Source: Craterostigma plantagineum (Eukaryota > Streptophyta > Magnoliopsida > Lamiales > Linderniaceae). From it: DNA of 64,000 bases. Of the stretch, positions 1 to 11,195 are shown piece by piece (position 1 is the first letter of the stretch; every line of letters starts with the position of its first letter). Where the stretch lies: the NCBI GenBank assembly GCA_027422505.1, contig JAPQWV010000001.1:806001-870000 (forward strand). Direction: 5' to 3'. The notes below the pieces were generated by a model, which worked only from the letters and a program-made list of their open reading frames with translations, searched no databases and was not told where the DNA came from. A program made the translations under genes and the position numbers.

Positions 1-605
1 ATATATGATTCGACAATTATATAAAGAACGATGTGAATGAATGCTGGTACACGAACTAAACTATAGTTGACTTGTACATCTCGTAATAGTGTATATCATC
101 ATAACATAAATAATGATTTTATTTTTTGAATCATATCATAGTGGATATATATAAACCGTTCAACGAATCCACGTTAGAGCGGCTTCTATTAAACTCGGGG
201 GCTAATTGATAAGTAGGCCGTCGAAATAATAAAGGAAATAATAGGTGTATCTATGCTACAACATATATGTGGATTTCTTTTATGTAAAAGTCAACTAGCC
301 ATCATTAAAATTATTACAAGTGGACTCTTTTTCGCCTTTCTTTAAAGACGACATCTATGCCCAAAGTCGATATAATATATCAAATCATTAGAAAACAGTA
401 GAGATTGTTATGCGATCAACATCTATTTGTCATTTGCCAACCGTACCTTTTGATATGTACCTTTGGTTTTCTACTCAAAACATCTACTGTCATACTCATT
501 GGTCCCAATGGTTTAGCTTAGTTGCTAAGGCACTTGAGTATCCCACAAGGTAATATTAAAAGCTCAAATAATATTAAAATAACATAAATTGAATTTTTTG
601 TAAAA

Positions 606-708
606 TAGTGAGGGGCGGGGAATCCCTGCGAGGATGGAGACGGGACGACGTGTGCCTCGCGGGGATGGGGATCAGATCCCGCCCCGAACTTCCCCGTTGA
701 CAAGCCTA
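606..708. mobile_element. GC-rich inverted-end remnant, possible hAT-type deletion derivative
   Basis: An island of C and G runs in AT-rich DNA. Its left end reads TAGTGAGGGGCGGGG and its right end, on the other strand, reads TAGGCTTGTCAACGGGG. Both resemble the ends of the better supported element at 60235-60579 in the other PDI segment. No matching 8-bp flanking duplication is visible, so this is a weak call: a shrunken relative or a fragment. Confidence 0.3.
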
Positions 709-1170
709 AGTATAGGTAGAATCAAGATTTTTTTCTTTTGGACCAAACATTTATAATAGAGCCCAAATTGGCCACAAAATCAAGTATGGCTCAGAATTTA
801 TGGCCCACATAGCAATATGGCCCAGATTTTAAGGCCCACATAGCCCAACATAAACAACTAATGTACTTTTACTTCACTACTTGTCTTACTCTTGTCCCTT
901 CTTGACCATGAAATTAACTGCCGTGGATTATGGAAAGGGTTTTTTGGCTGTTCGTACTTCATAAATCATAGTTCATACTATTCATAGTCAAGCTTTACAA
1001 TAATTTTTTTTTTTTTTGTAAAATAGATAAGTACTTCAACGATCTATCTATCCTCTATTGCAACCTCGATCTCCGTTCTATGCTAACTAAAACCCGCCAT
1101 TCTCTTCCCGTGGCGCACCTCTAACCGCCAATCGCGGCCTTCCACGTGTCAGATCTCCGCACAGAAGACG

Positions 1171-4075
1171 ATGAAGTGTCTGTGGATTCTCCTCGTAACT
1201 TCACTTTCTTGTCTACTCCTCTCTACTGCTTCGATCGAGGACGAAGACCTCGCTTTCCTAAAGCAGCGCCAAGAACACCTCGAGAGGAACAATGGCGCGC
1301 TCCCAGACTACGAGAACTACGCCGATCTCGAGGACGCCGGCGACGACGACGTCGACGACTTCCGCAGCGACCTAGGCGAGCCGCCGATCGACGAGACCCA
1401 CGTCGTCGTTCTGACTGAATCGAACTTCACCGATTTCATCGCCAAGAACAGGTACGTAATGGTTGAGTTCTACGCGCCGTGGTGCGGGCACTGCCAGGCT
1501 CTGGCGCCGGACTACGCCGCCGCCGCGACGGAGATGAAGGAATCCGACGGGTCGGTGGTGCTGGCGAAGGTCGACGCCACGGAGGAGGCGGACTTGAGCC
1601 AAAAGTATGACGTGCAAGGGTATCCGACGATTTACTTCTTCATCGATGGAGTTCACAAGCCTTACCCTGGTGTGCGAACAAAGTGAGATTTCATTTCTGT
1701 TATGTTTCAAGTTAGTTACTGAGATGTAATGAGATCTGCTGGGGGAAAATAGGAATAAAGATAATGATGATAAAATGTATTATTGCAGAGATGCCATTGT
1801 TTCTTGGTTGAAGAAGAAGACAGGCCCAATTCTGCACAATGTCACTACAGTAGAGGAGGCCGAGCGTATATTGGTCGATGAGGAAAAATTAGTTCTTGCC
1901 TATGTTGAGAGTTTCGCGGTATGAATCGCTTTATTTCTTGCATAGCTCGGCGTATGTTTTTGTGAGAAATTTACTGCTAAAACAATGTTCTTACAATGAT
2001 ATCACGACGTGTAATGATTTCAATAGGGGCCTGAAAATGATGAACTAGCAGCTGCTTCAAAACTGGAGGATGATGTTAGTTTCTATCAGACAACCTCTTC
2101 AGATGTGGCGAAGCTCTTTCACATCGATCCTAACGCCAACCGTCCATCCTTGATTGTTGTAAAAAAGGAGGCTGAGAGAATTTCCCGCTTCAGTTAGTTC
2201 TCCCAATGTCGATCTTTTTTCTGTAAGACTTGGATTGGCTTTGATAGCTTTCTTCATATAGGTGGCCAGTTTACCAAATCGGCTATAGCTGACTTTGTGT
2301 TTGAGAACAAGTTTCCCCTCGTGATAAATTTCACTAAAGAAAGCGCGCCGTTAGTGTTTGAGAGTCCTATAAAGAAACAGGTATCTCCACTTATTACACT
2401 TCTCTTCAATCTCTCACTTATACCACTTCGCTTGTTCAACGATATCATTGTGTGGTTTTCTTTTTATGATTGCAGTTAATACTGTTTTCCCCATCCATGA
2501 TTCGGAGAAATTTTATTCAATCTTCCAAGAAGCAGCAAAGGCTTTCAAGGGAAAGGTGAGATATGTAACTTATCTGTTGAAATCTTATTCCTCGTACCGT
2601 TGGCGTACACTTCTATTCTATCCGAGACCGATGCCATGCGATATGATCTATAACTGTTCTTTATCAGATCTTTTTTTTTTCACACTGTGATCATTCAGCT
2701 AATTTGAACATTTTTCCATGTTGCTAGTTGACCGCTTATTAGCCCTTGTTTTATCTTTCCTGGATTATGTTACAGCTCGTATGTGTTTACGTGGACTTAA
2801 ACAACGAAGATGTCGGGAAACCAATATCTGAGTATTTTGGAGTAAGCGAAGAAGCTGTGACAGTAAGTTCTTGGTTTTCATCTCAACTTCCGTATGTTCG
2901 CTAAATGTTTGTGTATACATTCGTAGCAACCGCATAATACGAATGACAAATGCAGGTTCTTGCATACACAGGAAACGACGATGCGAGAAAGTTTAGATTG
3001 GATGGTGACTTAACCACAAGCAATATCAAGGTTAATTAATCGTTTCAATTCTATCCCTCTCCCTTTTTCTCCTATAAAAATGTTATGTGAGCGATTCCCT
3101 GTTTTACTTGTGCAGTCTTTTGGGGAGAATTTTTTGGCAGACAACCTTAAGCCCTTTTACAAATCAGATCCTATCCCCGAAAAGGTAAATTTTTTTTTTT
3201 CAATTAGCTATCGATGAAATTGCAGACTGTGATTTTTTCAATTCCTTCCATTATAGAACGATGGAGATGTCAAGATAGTGGTGGGGAACAACCTCGACGA
3301 AATCGTGTTGGACGAGTCGAAAGATGTTCTCCTCGAGGTTGTCTTTTTTCACGAGTTTTCATGGATGGATTTCTATATTTATTATTATTATTATCCTGAA
3401 AAATGTAAACACAGATATATGCTCCTTGGTGTGGACATTGCCAAGCATTAGAACCAATATATAACAAGCTCGGCAAACATCTGCGAGGTATCGAATCCCT
3501 CGTCATTGCCAAGATGGATGGGACGACGAATGAGCACCCTCGAGCAAAGGTTTTGTACCCTCTTTTTTTTTTACTGCTACTCATTTTCCCGACGAATAAT
3601 TGATCGATTTATTTCAGTTTCGTCGCATTTCGCTATATTGTTTTGTCTTTCTTGTCTCAGCCTGATGGTTTCCCGACGATTCTTTTCTTCCCCGCTGGCA
3701 ACAAGAGCTTCGACCCAGTTCGTATTTCCCTCGAGATAATACAGTCTTTGCCGATTGGCGTTTTTTCGGTGTTTTTTTTTTTGAATTTTTTTGTTGCAAA
3801 ACTTATCATTGCAGATTACTTTCGAAGGGGACCGCACTGTAGTGGAGTTTTACAAGTTCCTCAAGAAAAACGCAGCTATTCCTTTCAAGCTTCAAAGACC
3901 TTCCAATGCTGAGAAGAGCAACAACAATGTGAAAGATGAACTACTGAGTTCTTTGATGCATACAAGAGATAGGGAAAGCAAGATATATATATATATATAT
4001 ATATCAGTTTTCACAGTTTTCCAGGATTTGAACAATTTCTCTTCTACTATGCCTTTTGTCGTCTTTTTAACCTAA
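1171..4075 (+). pseudogene. Protein disulfide isomerase-like gene, copy 1, frameshifted and without its KDEL stop
   Basis: The gene has the same 12-exon structure as the intact copy at 61076-63879. Exon 1 (1171-1682) gives a signal peptide, an acidic region and the first thioredoxin domain with active site CGHC; a later exon starting near 3416 has the second CGHC. Two lesions are visible. In the fifth exon (from 2476) the copy is one base shorter than copy 2 just before the codons for His-Asp-Ser-Glu, and the shifted frame hits a stop early in the next exon. At the end, the three bases TGA after the KDEL codons are missing, so that frame runs on through an AT microsatellite to 4075. If expressed, it would give an N-terminal a-b-type fragment cut in the third domain. 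A sequencing error is possible for the 1-bp change, so pseudogene status is likely rather than certain. Confidence 0.8.
3983..4004. repeat. (AT)n microsatellite after PDI copy 1
   Basis: A run of about 11 AT units lies in what should be the 3' untranslated region. In copy 2 the same place (near 63918) holds a shorter, interrupted AT run. Because copy 1 lacks the stop codon, this repeat would be read as alternating Ile-Tyr. Confidence 0.9.
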
Positions 4076-4099
4076 ATAGCTAATATATAAAAAAAAATA

Positions 4100-5460
4100 G
4101 GGTAAATGCCCTATCAGTCCCTTTCAAGTTTAAACTTCCTCTTAAATACCCTTCGAATTTTTTCTTCCTGATCAGTACCCATCTGCGAAAAGTTTCCTGT
4201 TTAATACCCCAAATATTGAAATGATGGAAATAACATTTCTTTACAATTGCAGAATAATTTTCAGAATATTATACCATGAGACGCGAGTATTCTACCAACA
4301 AAAGATGTTATTATACCACAAAAAAATATAATATTATACTAATAGACATAGTTATTACACCAACAACGGACATTATCATATCCGGTTAAATTTAAGAGTA
4401 TTATATCAATCGATGCCAAAATTATACTAAGAAAAAATTTATCATACGAATTGATCTTTCCACATTACACCCACAAAGACGAAAATTATACCATCAAAAT
4501 CCAAAATTTTACCAACATAATATTGAAAATATTATACCTAAAAATAGTTAATTATACCACATGTTACCAACATTATACCACTAAATAATTTAATTTAAAT
4601 TTGTTGTTTAATCTGAATATACTCAAATTATACCACAAAGACCGACAATTACCAACTCATAAACTTCACCATAAAAATATTCCGGAAATTATACCAGTAG
4701 AGCGTAATATATACCAACAAACCAATTATTACATTATGATTTTTTCAATCAAATTTCTGAAAATTATACAAACAGAAGTTTATATTATACCAACAGGTTC
4801 GCTATTATACTTTAAAACATTATATGTGGAATTATATACTAACAGAGGACAGCATTACACCAACAAATCAACTAATTATACCGAAAAAGAAATACAAAAT
4901 TTTACCATTATAGGTAGAAAATCATACCGAAATCCAACTCATTATACCACGAAAACCTCAATAAAATTATACCACATGTTATCAATATTTTCCAGTAAAT
5001 AATATAATTTTAATTTACCTTAAATCTAAAACGCGCAAATTACACCACAAAGACCGACAATTATATCAACAAATTCGAAATTTCACCATAAAATATTTCT
5101 GAAAAATTATACCAGTAGAGCGTAATATTATACCACAAACCAATCTATTACATTAATGATTTTTCAATCCCATTTCTGACAATTATACTAACAGAAGCTT
5201 ACATTATACCAACAGCTTCCGCTATTATACTTAAAAACATTATATGTTGAATTATACTAACATAGATCAACATTACACCAAACAAATCAACTAATTATAC
5301 CGAAAAAGAAATGCAGATTTTACCATTATAGGTAGAAATCATACCGAAATACCACTCATTATACCACGAAAACCTCAATAAAATTATACCACATGTTATC
5401 AACAATATACCAGTAAATAATATAATTTTAATTTATCGTTAAATCTGAAACGCGCAATTT
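4100..5460. repeat. AT-rich TACC-motif repeat array with about 415-bp higher-order unit
   Basis: The region is filled with short segments of about 20 bases, most carrying ATTATACCA or a close variant. On top of this is a longer period. A unit starting AAATAAT at 4583 recurs at 4997 and again, partially, at 5415, giving spacings of 414 and 418 bases, and more diverged material precedes it. The left border (about 4150-4225) resembles the arms of the foldback elements at 50091-50490 and 58502-58822, with TACCCAT, a run like GAAAA followed by T-rich bases, and then AATACCC. No matching right arm was found. Open frames here are incidental, with no coding character. Confidence 0.8.
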
Positions 5461-5504
5461 AGAGTTTAAAAAGAATACTACAAATGGTATGATATATCTT
5501 ATTA

Positions 5505-6030
5505 TTACCTTAATACGATTTAGATAATATGCATTGCATATCATGGCACATTGTAGGAGACGATGACCGCGTGGGCGGTGACACCTTAAAGGTGTCGGCT
5601 GAGCGGAGTAGTATGTGCCGCTTATGGCGGTCAGAGGAGTTGAGGTTAGGCTCGCAGGGCACCTGGTGGGAGACAGGTGTGATCGATCTGACTACTCGGG
5701 TGTGAGTAGACAGGCGCGATCGATCTGACCACTGCATCCGAAAAATAGAACTTCACGTCATTCCAAAAGCCCTAACGGACCAAACATATTCATAGCAACG
5801 TACGATTATACAACGCTTGTAATCTCAAAATTGACACGAAAGAGATATTCAGCCCAGAATATACGTGTAATCCTCAACAGCTAGAATTAGGAAACCAAGG
5901 TCATCATAAGGTTCTGATAACCATGAGAATGTAAAATTATATTCTTGGAATTGGATGCTGGCAAGAGACTTACCCGAGAGTGGGCTTCTCCTTCGAGCTG
6001 CATGGGTATTGTGTATTAATAGGACAAGTG
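5505..6030 (-). pseudogene. Possible two-exon gene remnant, unrecognised
   Basis: On the minus strand, an ATG at about 6005 opens a short exon of ten codons followed by a good donor (GTAAGT) near 5975. About 230 bases on, an acceptor (TGCAG) near 5734 opens a frame of about 75 codons rich in Ser, Arg and His, ending near 5510. The frame runs towards the repeat array that begins downstream, so a longer gene may have been cut off there. I recognise no domain. This could also be chance, because the exon pair rests only on splice-like signals and frame continuity. Confidence 0.3.
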
Positions 6031-6213
6031 TTAGAATCTTAACAATTACGGATCGCCTTCAAATCAAGCTATCGATTACAGATTACCTCAAACCGCGCAA
6101 AGAAGTCAGATCTGACAACAATCTAAATATTCAAATCGAAACAATCACACGAAAGAAGATAAATTCCGGGAGAACTATTGCGAAAAAACCGTAGCTTCGC
6201 AGGAAAAGTTACC

Positions 6214-7216
6214 TTTTTTTTTTTTCCATCGATAGCTTGTATTAATAAACAAAAGTACATGGACTAAATAGTCCAAAGGGTCTCTCCGGTGACATCTTTT
6301 TTCGGTAGAGAACAAAGGCTCACATACGAGCACAAACACACCCCAAACAAAAGTGAAAAAGCCGACAGAAAACGAGAAAACCCCAAAACTTGGATCAAAG
6401 AACTATAGAACCTACCACAAAAAGGCTATTAAGCCGATTCCACAATACTCTACACTTTCTTTATCCAACGATCGAGGCCCTCGTCTTCATCGGAAGGAGC
6501 TCCCACAAAGGAGAAAAGGCTCCACAAAGGGAGAAGAGAGCTCCCGACCCAAAGGTCGGGAGAAAACGAGCTCCACGTGGGAGACTCACATGTGGACGAT
6601 GGCGGGAGGCAACGAAATGTGGTGGGGGGTGAGGTGCAGGTGCGAAGGTGGAGAGGCGGCGGGCGGACGCGCGTGGCAGAGGGGCTAGGTGGAGGCGGCG
6701 GGCGGCAGCGTCGCGGCGGAGGTGGCGACAAGGGCTGTCGACGGCAGAGGGGCGGGGTGGGGAAGGGTGGGGCCCATGAACCGGCGTCGGGCGGGGTGTC
6801 GACGGCAGAGGCGACAGCGGCTGTCTACGACAGAGGCGGGCGGGTCTGTGAACCGTCATCGGGGCCGGCTGTCGAGGCGGACGGACTCGGTGACGGCTGA
6901 CTTAGGCGGAGGCGTACGGGCTCGGTGGCGGCTGACGCAGGCGGAGGTGGGGGCGACTGACCGGAGGCGGGCGTCGGGGGGCGGTGGTGGCCTTTCAATT
7001 TTTTTGATTTTTTTTTTTTAAGAAAAGAAGAAAACAGAGAACGAAAACAAAAGATGAGAACTCCCCCTACCTCCATGTTCCTCCTACCTCCATTAATGGA
7101 GGTGGGGAGGATGGGGAGGAGGGGGAAAGGGTGGCGCGTGTGTGTGAAGAGTAGGGTTTTGTTTTAGTGAGAAGGGAGAGAAAGGGGAGGAGAGAGATCG
7201 GTTTTTGAGTCCAGTG
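6214..7216 (-). mobile_element. Candidate non-LTR retroposon (LINE-derived or processed copy), minus orientation
   Basis: Read on the minus strand, the segment starts in a pyrimidine-rich leader, passes through a very GC-rich Pro/Arg-coding stretch (about 6560-7000), and ends in TTTATTAATACAAG plus a 12-base A tail, seen as T at 6214-6225. A near-identical sequence, GAAAAGTTACC at 6203-6213 and GAAATAGTTACC at 7217-7228, flanks it as an imperfect target duplication. Base composition is unlike either side. No reverse transcriptase domain is visible, so it would be a truncated or non-autonomous copy. Several overlapping frames on both strands look like products of GC richness, not genes. Confidence 0.5.
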
Positions 7217-7228
7217 GAAATAGTTACC

Positions 7229-8335
7229 TCATAAACTGAAATTGCAAAGATCGGAATAGGCAGAGTCTTACGGACTCCGAAAAGCAAACGCTAAAAAGTG
7301 AGCTATAATTTTGAGACAGAGGAGTGATGGAAGAAAGAAGAGATGCGCACTTCGATGGGAAATGACGATAAAGGTCCCTGATTTTTAGTAGCTTTGTTAA
7401 AGTATCCCAAAAACAAACTTTAAAGCTTTCTTAACTACTTTTATATCATTACCTAATCAACGATTAGTCTAAATGCGCCACTAGTCTTCGATAGGCTCCA
7501 ATTTTAAATAATCCCAGATGAGTAATGCTTTCTAGTACGTTGAACTACTTATCACCTTTCTTGTGTTATGATAGTTTGTTTGACCATGGAAATTCTTCAA
7601 GAAAATTCCATTTTAAACCATGTAAATTGGAAAAACTTGAACAAGACGAAGTAAGACGCATACATAAAATGACGTTCTGTAATAAATAAACTGTATCAAA
7701 AGCTTAGTCACGGGCCGCGAAGGAGCTTCCATTATTCATCGTCACGTGATATTCTGTCGTTTATATACCACCAAGAGATATAAATCGAAAACGATATTTA
7801 GTATTTTTTTTCCAATTATTATTTTAATATACTCCGAGATAATTGTCTTTTCATGGTCCAGCTCCAGTTCGACTCAGCACTCACATGTAGCCACTCATAT
7901 CAATGATCAGATTCCCAGCACTAAATGCAAATAAAAGAAAACCCAAGAAGTAGTTGGCTTTATTACTATCTATCTATCTATATGCAGACACTCGCATTAC
8001 TTACTCCTACTACAGTTATTCCTTGCAGTGGTGTTGAAGTTGAACCATATTCTGCATAGCCAACTGCCGCGTCGTTTTAACCTGCTTTATTACCACCTTG
8101 TACTATCAAGCCCGTGAAAGCTCAAGACTGTTGTTATTAGCCTCTTTAAAAAGCTTTAGCTTATTCTCCAGCGCTTCATAGTTCATTTTTCTTGTTACGA
8201 TCATTACAATATTCGAATTGGGATGGATTTAGAGTCTTGAGATCTTTAGTCATCTTATCTTCGGACATTTTTCGTGTTGTAGACAAAAAAAAAGTTTCGA
8301 TTTTTCCTTAGCTTATCGCATTGCAGGGAACTGGG
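7229..8335. other. Intergenic stretch and upstream region of the hexosaminidase gene
   Basis: About 1.1 kb without a convincing gene. It contains poly-T tracts, a short TATC repeat near 7967-7982, and a probable 5' untranslated intron acceptor (TTGCAG at 8321-8326) just before the start codon of the next gene. Short frames here have no recognisable protein character. Confidence 0.5.
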
Positions 8336-10888
8336 ATGCAGAGAACATGTCTAAAAATCGCGTCTTTTTGGTGCTTTTTTGCGATTATGCTCGCGGCGGC
8401 GGAGGGCGTAAATTTATGGCCCATGCCCAAGTTGGCGAGCTATGGAAATCAAAGCCTTTACTTAAGCAACGAATTTGAGCTGAAGACCGAAGGAAGCAAA
8501 TTCGACGATGTCGATGGAATTCTCAAGGACGCATTTCTTAGAACGATCGATATGATCAAAGGATCTCATGCGATCGAATTCGATGCTTCCAAGATCGATC
8601 CTTCTACGGTCCTGAGAGGGATTCACGTCGTCGTTTATTCGCCTTCTGACGAGGTGCGTGAATTCGTCGAAAAGCCGTAGTATCTTGACCTCCTTTTTTC
8701 TTGCTATGTGTGTATCTAAGTACGCCTTGGTTGCAGTTGCAATATGGGGTCGACGAATCGTATAAGCTAACTATCAATCCCAGCGTTTACGCCCGCGTCG
8801 AGGCGCAGACTGTTTACGGGGCTTTGCACGCTTTGCAGGTCGAGTAGTAAATAAATCGTCACTGGCGCAAATCGTTCGCATTTTTGCACCTTATGTCGAA
8901 TCCATGAAAAAAACTTCTTTAATTACCGAATTTGACAGACGTTTAGCCAAGTGTGCCATTTCGACTTTAGCTCGAGAGGGATTTTGGTTCGTCAAGTTCC
9001 GTGGGCAGTCGTCGATCGGCCGCGCTTCTCTCATCGAGGGCTTTTGATAGGTTTGGCAACTGTCGAAAATTAATGTTTGTCGACCTTTTATTCTATATGC
9101 GCTTTTCCTTACGATTTTTGTTTGAAAAAAAAGCGCAGATACGTCGAGGCATTATCAGACTTTGCCGACGATTAAGAAGGTCATCGACTCGATGGCTTAT
9201 GCCAAGCTGGTGAGTTCGACTAGCTTCTTACATAGGATGATGACTCAAAAAATAACTGCGTGTTTTATCGATCTGTGTTGTAGAACGTATTGCATTGGCA
9301 TATCGTGGACGAGCAGTCTTTCCCGCTAGAGATACCTTCTTATCCAAAGCTATGGGACGGAGCTTATTCGACTTCAGAACGATATACTGTCGCCGACGCT
9401 TCAGAGATCGTAAGGCAAGTCGATATTTTTCTCCATCATATGTCGCCAATTCGCCAGATTTTCTTACCGATGTATTGCTTCTTCTCAGCTACGCAAAAAG
9501 GCGAGGTGTCAATGTCTTGGCCGAGCTTGACGTTCCAGGGCACGCTCGGTCGTGGTATAGATTCTATCCCTTTTTCGCTAACTTACATTTCCATTGAGAA
9601 TTCTTGATATTATACGTCGATGGTAATTTCTCAGGGGAATAGGGTATCCTTCTCTATGGCCATCGGCGAACTGCAGAGAGCCGCTCGACGTGAGCAGCGA
9701 GTTTACGTTCAGATTGATAGACGGAATTCTTTCAGGTCTCCTTTTTTTTCTTTTTTTTTTCTACTTATATTTATCGCTCTCGAAGATCGCGGGCTAACTT
9801 AATAGCTTCGTTCGCCAGATTTCAGTAAGATCTTCAAGTACAAGTTCGTCCACTTGGGAGGCGATGAAGTGAATACTGGTATAGGCTTTCGCCTTTTCCT
9901 TGATTTTATTTTTACCGTCTTCGAAAGATAAAGAACGGTGCTTATTTGCGTCGCGACGATCTCAGATTGCTGGAAGACAACTCCCCGCGTGAGAAACTGG
10001 TAAATAATCACATCCGAGACTTAATTTCATCTGAATATAAGAAACAAAAGTTCGACCCATTTTTTCTGCAACTTATAGGCTGAAGAAGAACGGTATGAAC
10101 ACTTCAGACGCGTATCAGTACTTCGTCCTGCGAGCTCAGAAGATCGCACTGTCTCACGGATACGAAATCATAAACTGGTAAGAAAAAAAGAACACATTCT
10201 CAAGCTTTCGAGCATATTCACATCCCGACAAGCGTTAAAAAAAATAAACGCAGGGAAGAGACGTTCAACAACTTCGGCAGCAAACTGAGCCCTAAAACAG
10301 TCGTTCACAACTGGTAAGTTCCCCGAAAAACCTTTTTTTTTAGAAAGCTCTTCAAAAGGAATACAACGAACCCTCACCAGGCTCGGGGGCGGCGTTGCGC
10401 AAGAGGTAGTCAAGAAGGGTTTGCGCTGCATTGTAAGCAACCAAGACAAGTGGTACTTGGACCACCTCGACGTTCCCTGGCAAGAATTCTACGCCAACGA
10501 GCCGCTGAGGAACATCACCGACCCAAGGCAGCAGTCGCTGGTCCTCGGCGGCGAGGTTTGCATGTGGGGCGAAACGGTCGACGGCTCGAATATAGAGCAG
10601 ACCATATGGCCGCGCGCCGCCGCAGCTGCTGGTAATTAAGTCAGGCGATGCGCTTTTTTTTTTTCTCTATCTTATTGCGTCCATTTTAATTTATTGAGTT
10701 TCGGTCGGGGAATGTTTTTAGAGAGGCTTTGGACGCCTTACGACAAGCTTGCGAAAAATCCCGAGGAAGCGTATGGTAGGCTGTCGTACTTTAGGTGCTT
10801 GCTGAATCAGAGAGGTGTCGCTGCTGCTCCTTTGTACGGCCTCGGCCGAGCTGCCCCGTTAGAGCCTGGTTCTTGCTACGTGCAATAA
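8336..10888 (+). CDS. HEXO3: Beta-N-acetylhexosaminidase, glycosyl hydrolase family 20, HEXO3 type
   Basis: The product hydrolyses terminal N-acetylglucosamine from N-glycans. In Arabidopsis the HEXO3 member acts at the plasma membrane/apoplast and helps make paucimannosidic glycans. About 13 to 14 exons join into one continuous frame ending in a stop at 10886-10888. An N-terminal hydrophobic segment (about residues 5-22) is a signal peptide. Family motifs follow in order: the LHWHIVDEQSFPLEIPSYP block near 9288-9345, a VLAELDVPGHA block near 9515, and the catalytic HLGGDEVN (Asp-Glu pair) near 9856-9879. Near the C-terminus are WYLDH, GGEVCMWGE and WPRAAAAA. The first ATG giving a signal peptide is at 8336; an upstream TTG is not needed. 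One intron, starting at 9415, uses a GC donor. The call over HEXO1 rests on many HEXO3-like segments, such as the C-terminal NQRGVAAAPL region. Confidence 0.93.
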
Positions 10889-11130
10889 GTTACACTGTCT
10901 TAATCTTCCAAATGTTTTTTTTATACACTAAATTAAAGAGTTGAAACTACTAGTCTTCAACTCATGTCACATGTCTCCTCAAAAAATTTAAAATGAGATG
11001 CAATATCTACATATACAGTGAATTAATGGTGAATTGAGACACTATTCTTGGCACTGCAATGGAGAAACTAAAGCTACACCAAACCTCGCCACAAACCGCG
11101 GACAACACACCAAACCATAACCACGCTCCA

Positions 11131-11140
11131 TTTATATATA
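11131..11140 (+). promoter_or_regulatory. Likely TATA box of the SKU5-similar gene
   Basis: TTTATATATA lies 56 bases before the ATG at 11196, in an otherwise mixed sequence. The position fits a short 5' leader. No experiment supports it. Confidence 0.55.
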
Positions 11141-11195
11141 CATAGCTCTCATCTACGCCAACTAAAATCATTTATCAAAAAGTCCAAAAAAAAAA

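Larger units (their letters stand above)
1..4065 (+). repeat. Segmental duplication, upstream copy (PDI segment copy 1)
   Basis: This stretch matches 59019-64000 closely in exons, introns and upstream DNA. Homology is already present at base 1, so the unit starts before the window. It continues past the last PDI exon to about 4065, where the copy 2 match reaches the end of the window. Colinearity is broken between about 560 and 708, where copy 2 carries about 1 kb of unrelated, transposon-rich sequence (about 59572-60626). The high similarity of the introns points to a recent duplication, or to two haplotypes joined in the assembly. Confidence 0.93.

Noticed and set aside
505..560. tRNA-gene-like A-box (TAGCTTAGTTGC) in both PDI upstream regions
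   Set aside because: Only an A-box-like match is clear. No B box at the right distance in copy 1 and no cloverleaf, so at most a SINE relic.
1146..1418. Arg-rich 90-codon frame overlapping PDI exon 1 (also at 61051-61323)
   Set aside because: It is a shadow frame of the real PDI exon, present in both copies only because the exon is.
4601..5002. 133-codon frame in the repeat array
   Set aside because: It is a translation of ATTATACCA-type repeats and has no other support.
6353..7076. Several overlapping Pro/Arg/Gly-rich frames on both strands
   Set aside because: They arise from very GC-rich DNA read in several frames, with no domain and no splice logic. The segment is better explained as a retroposon body.
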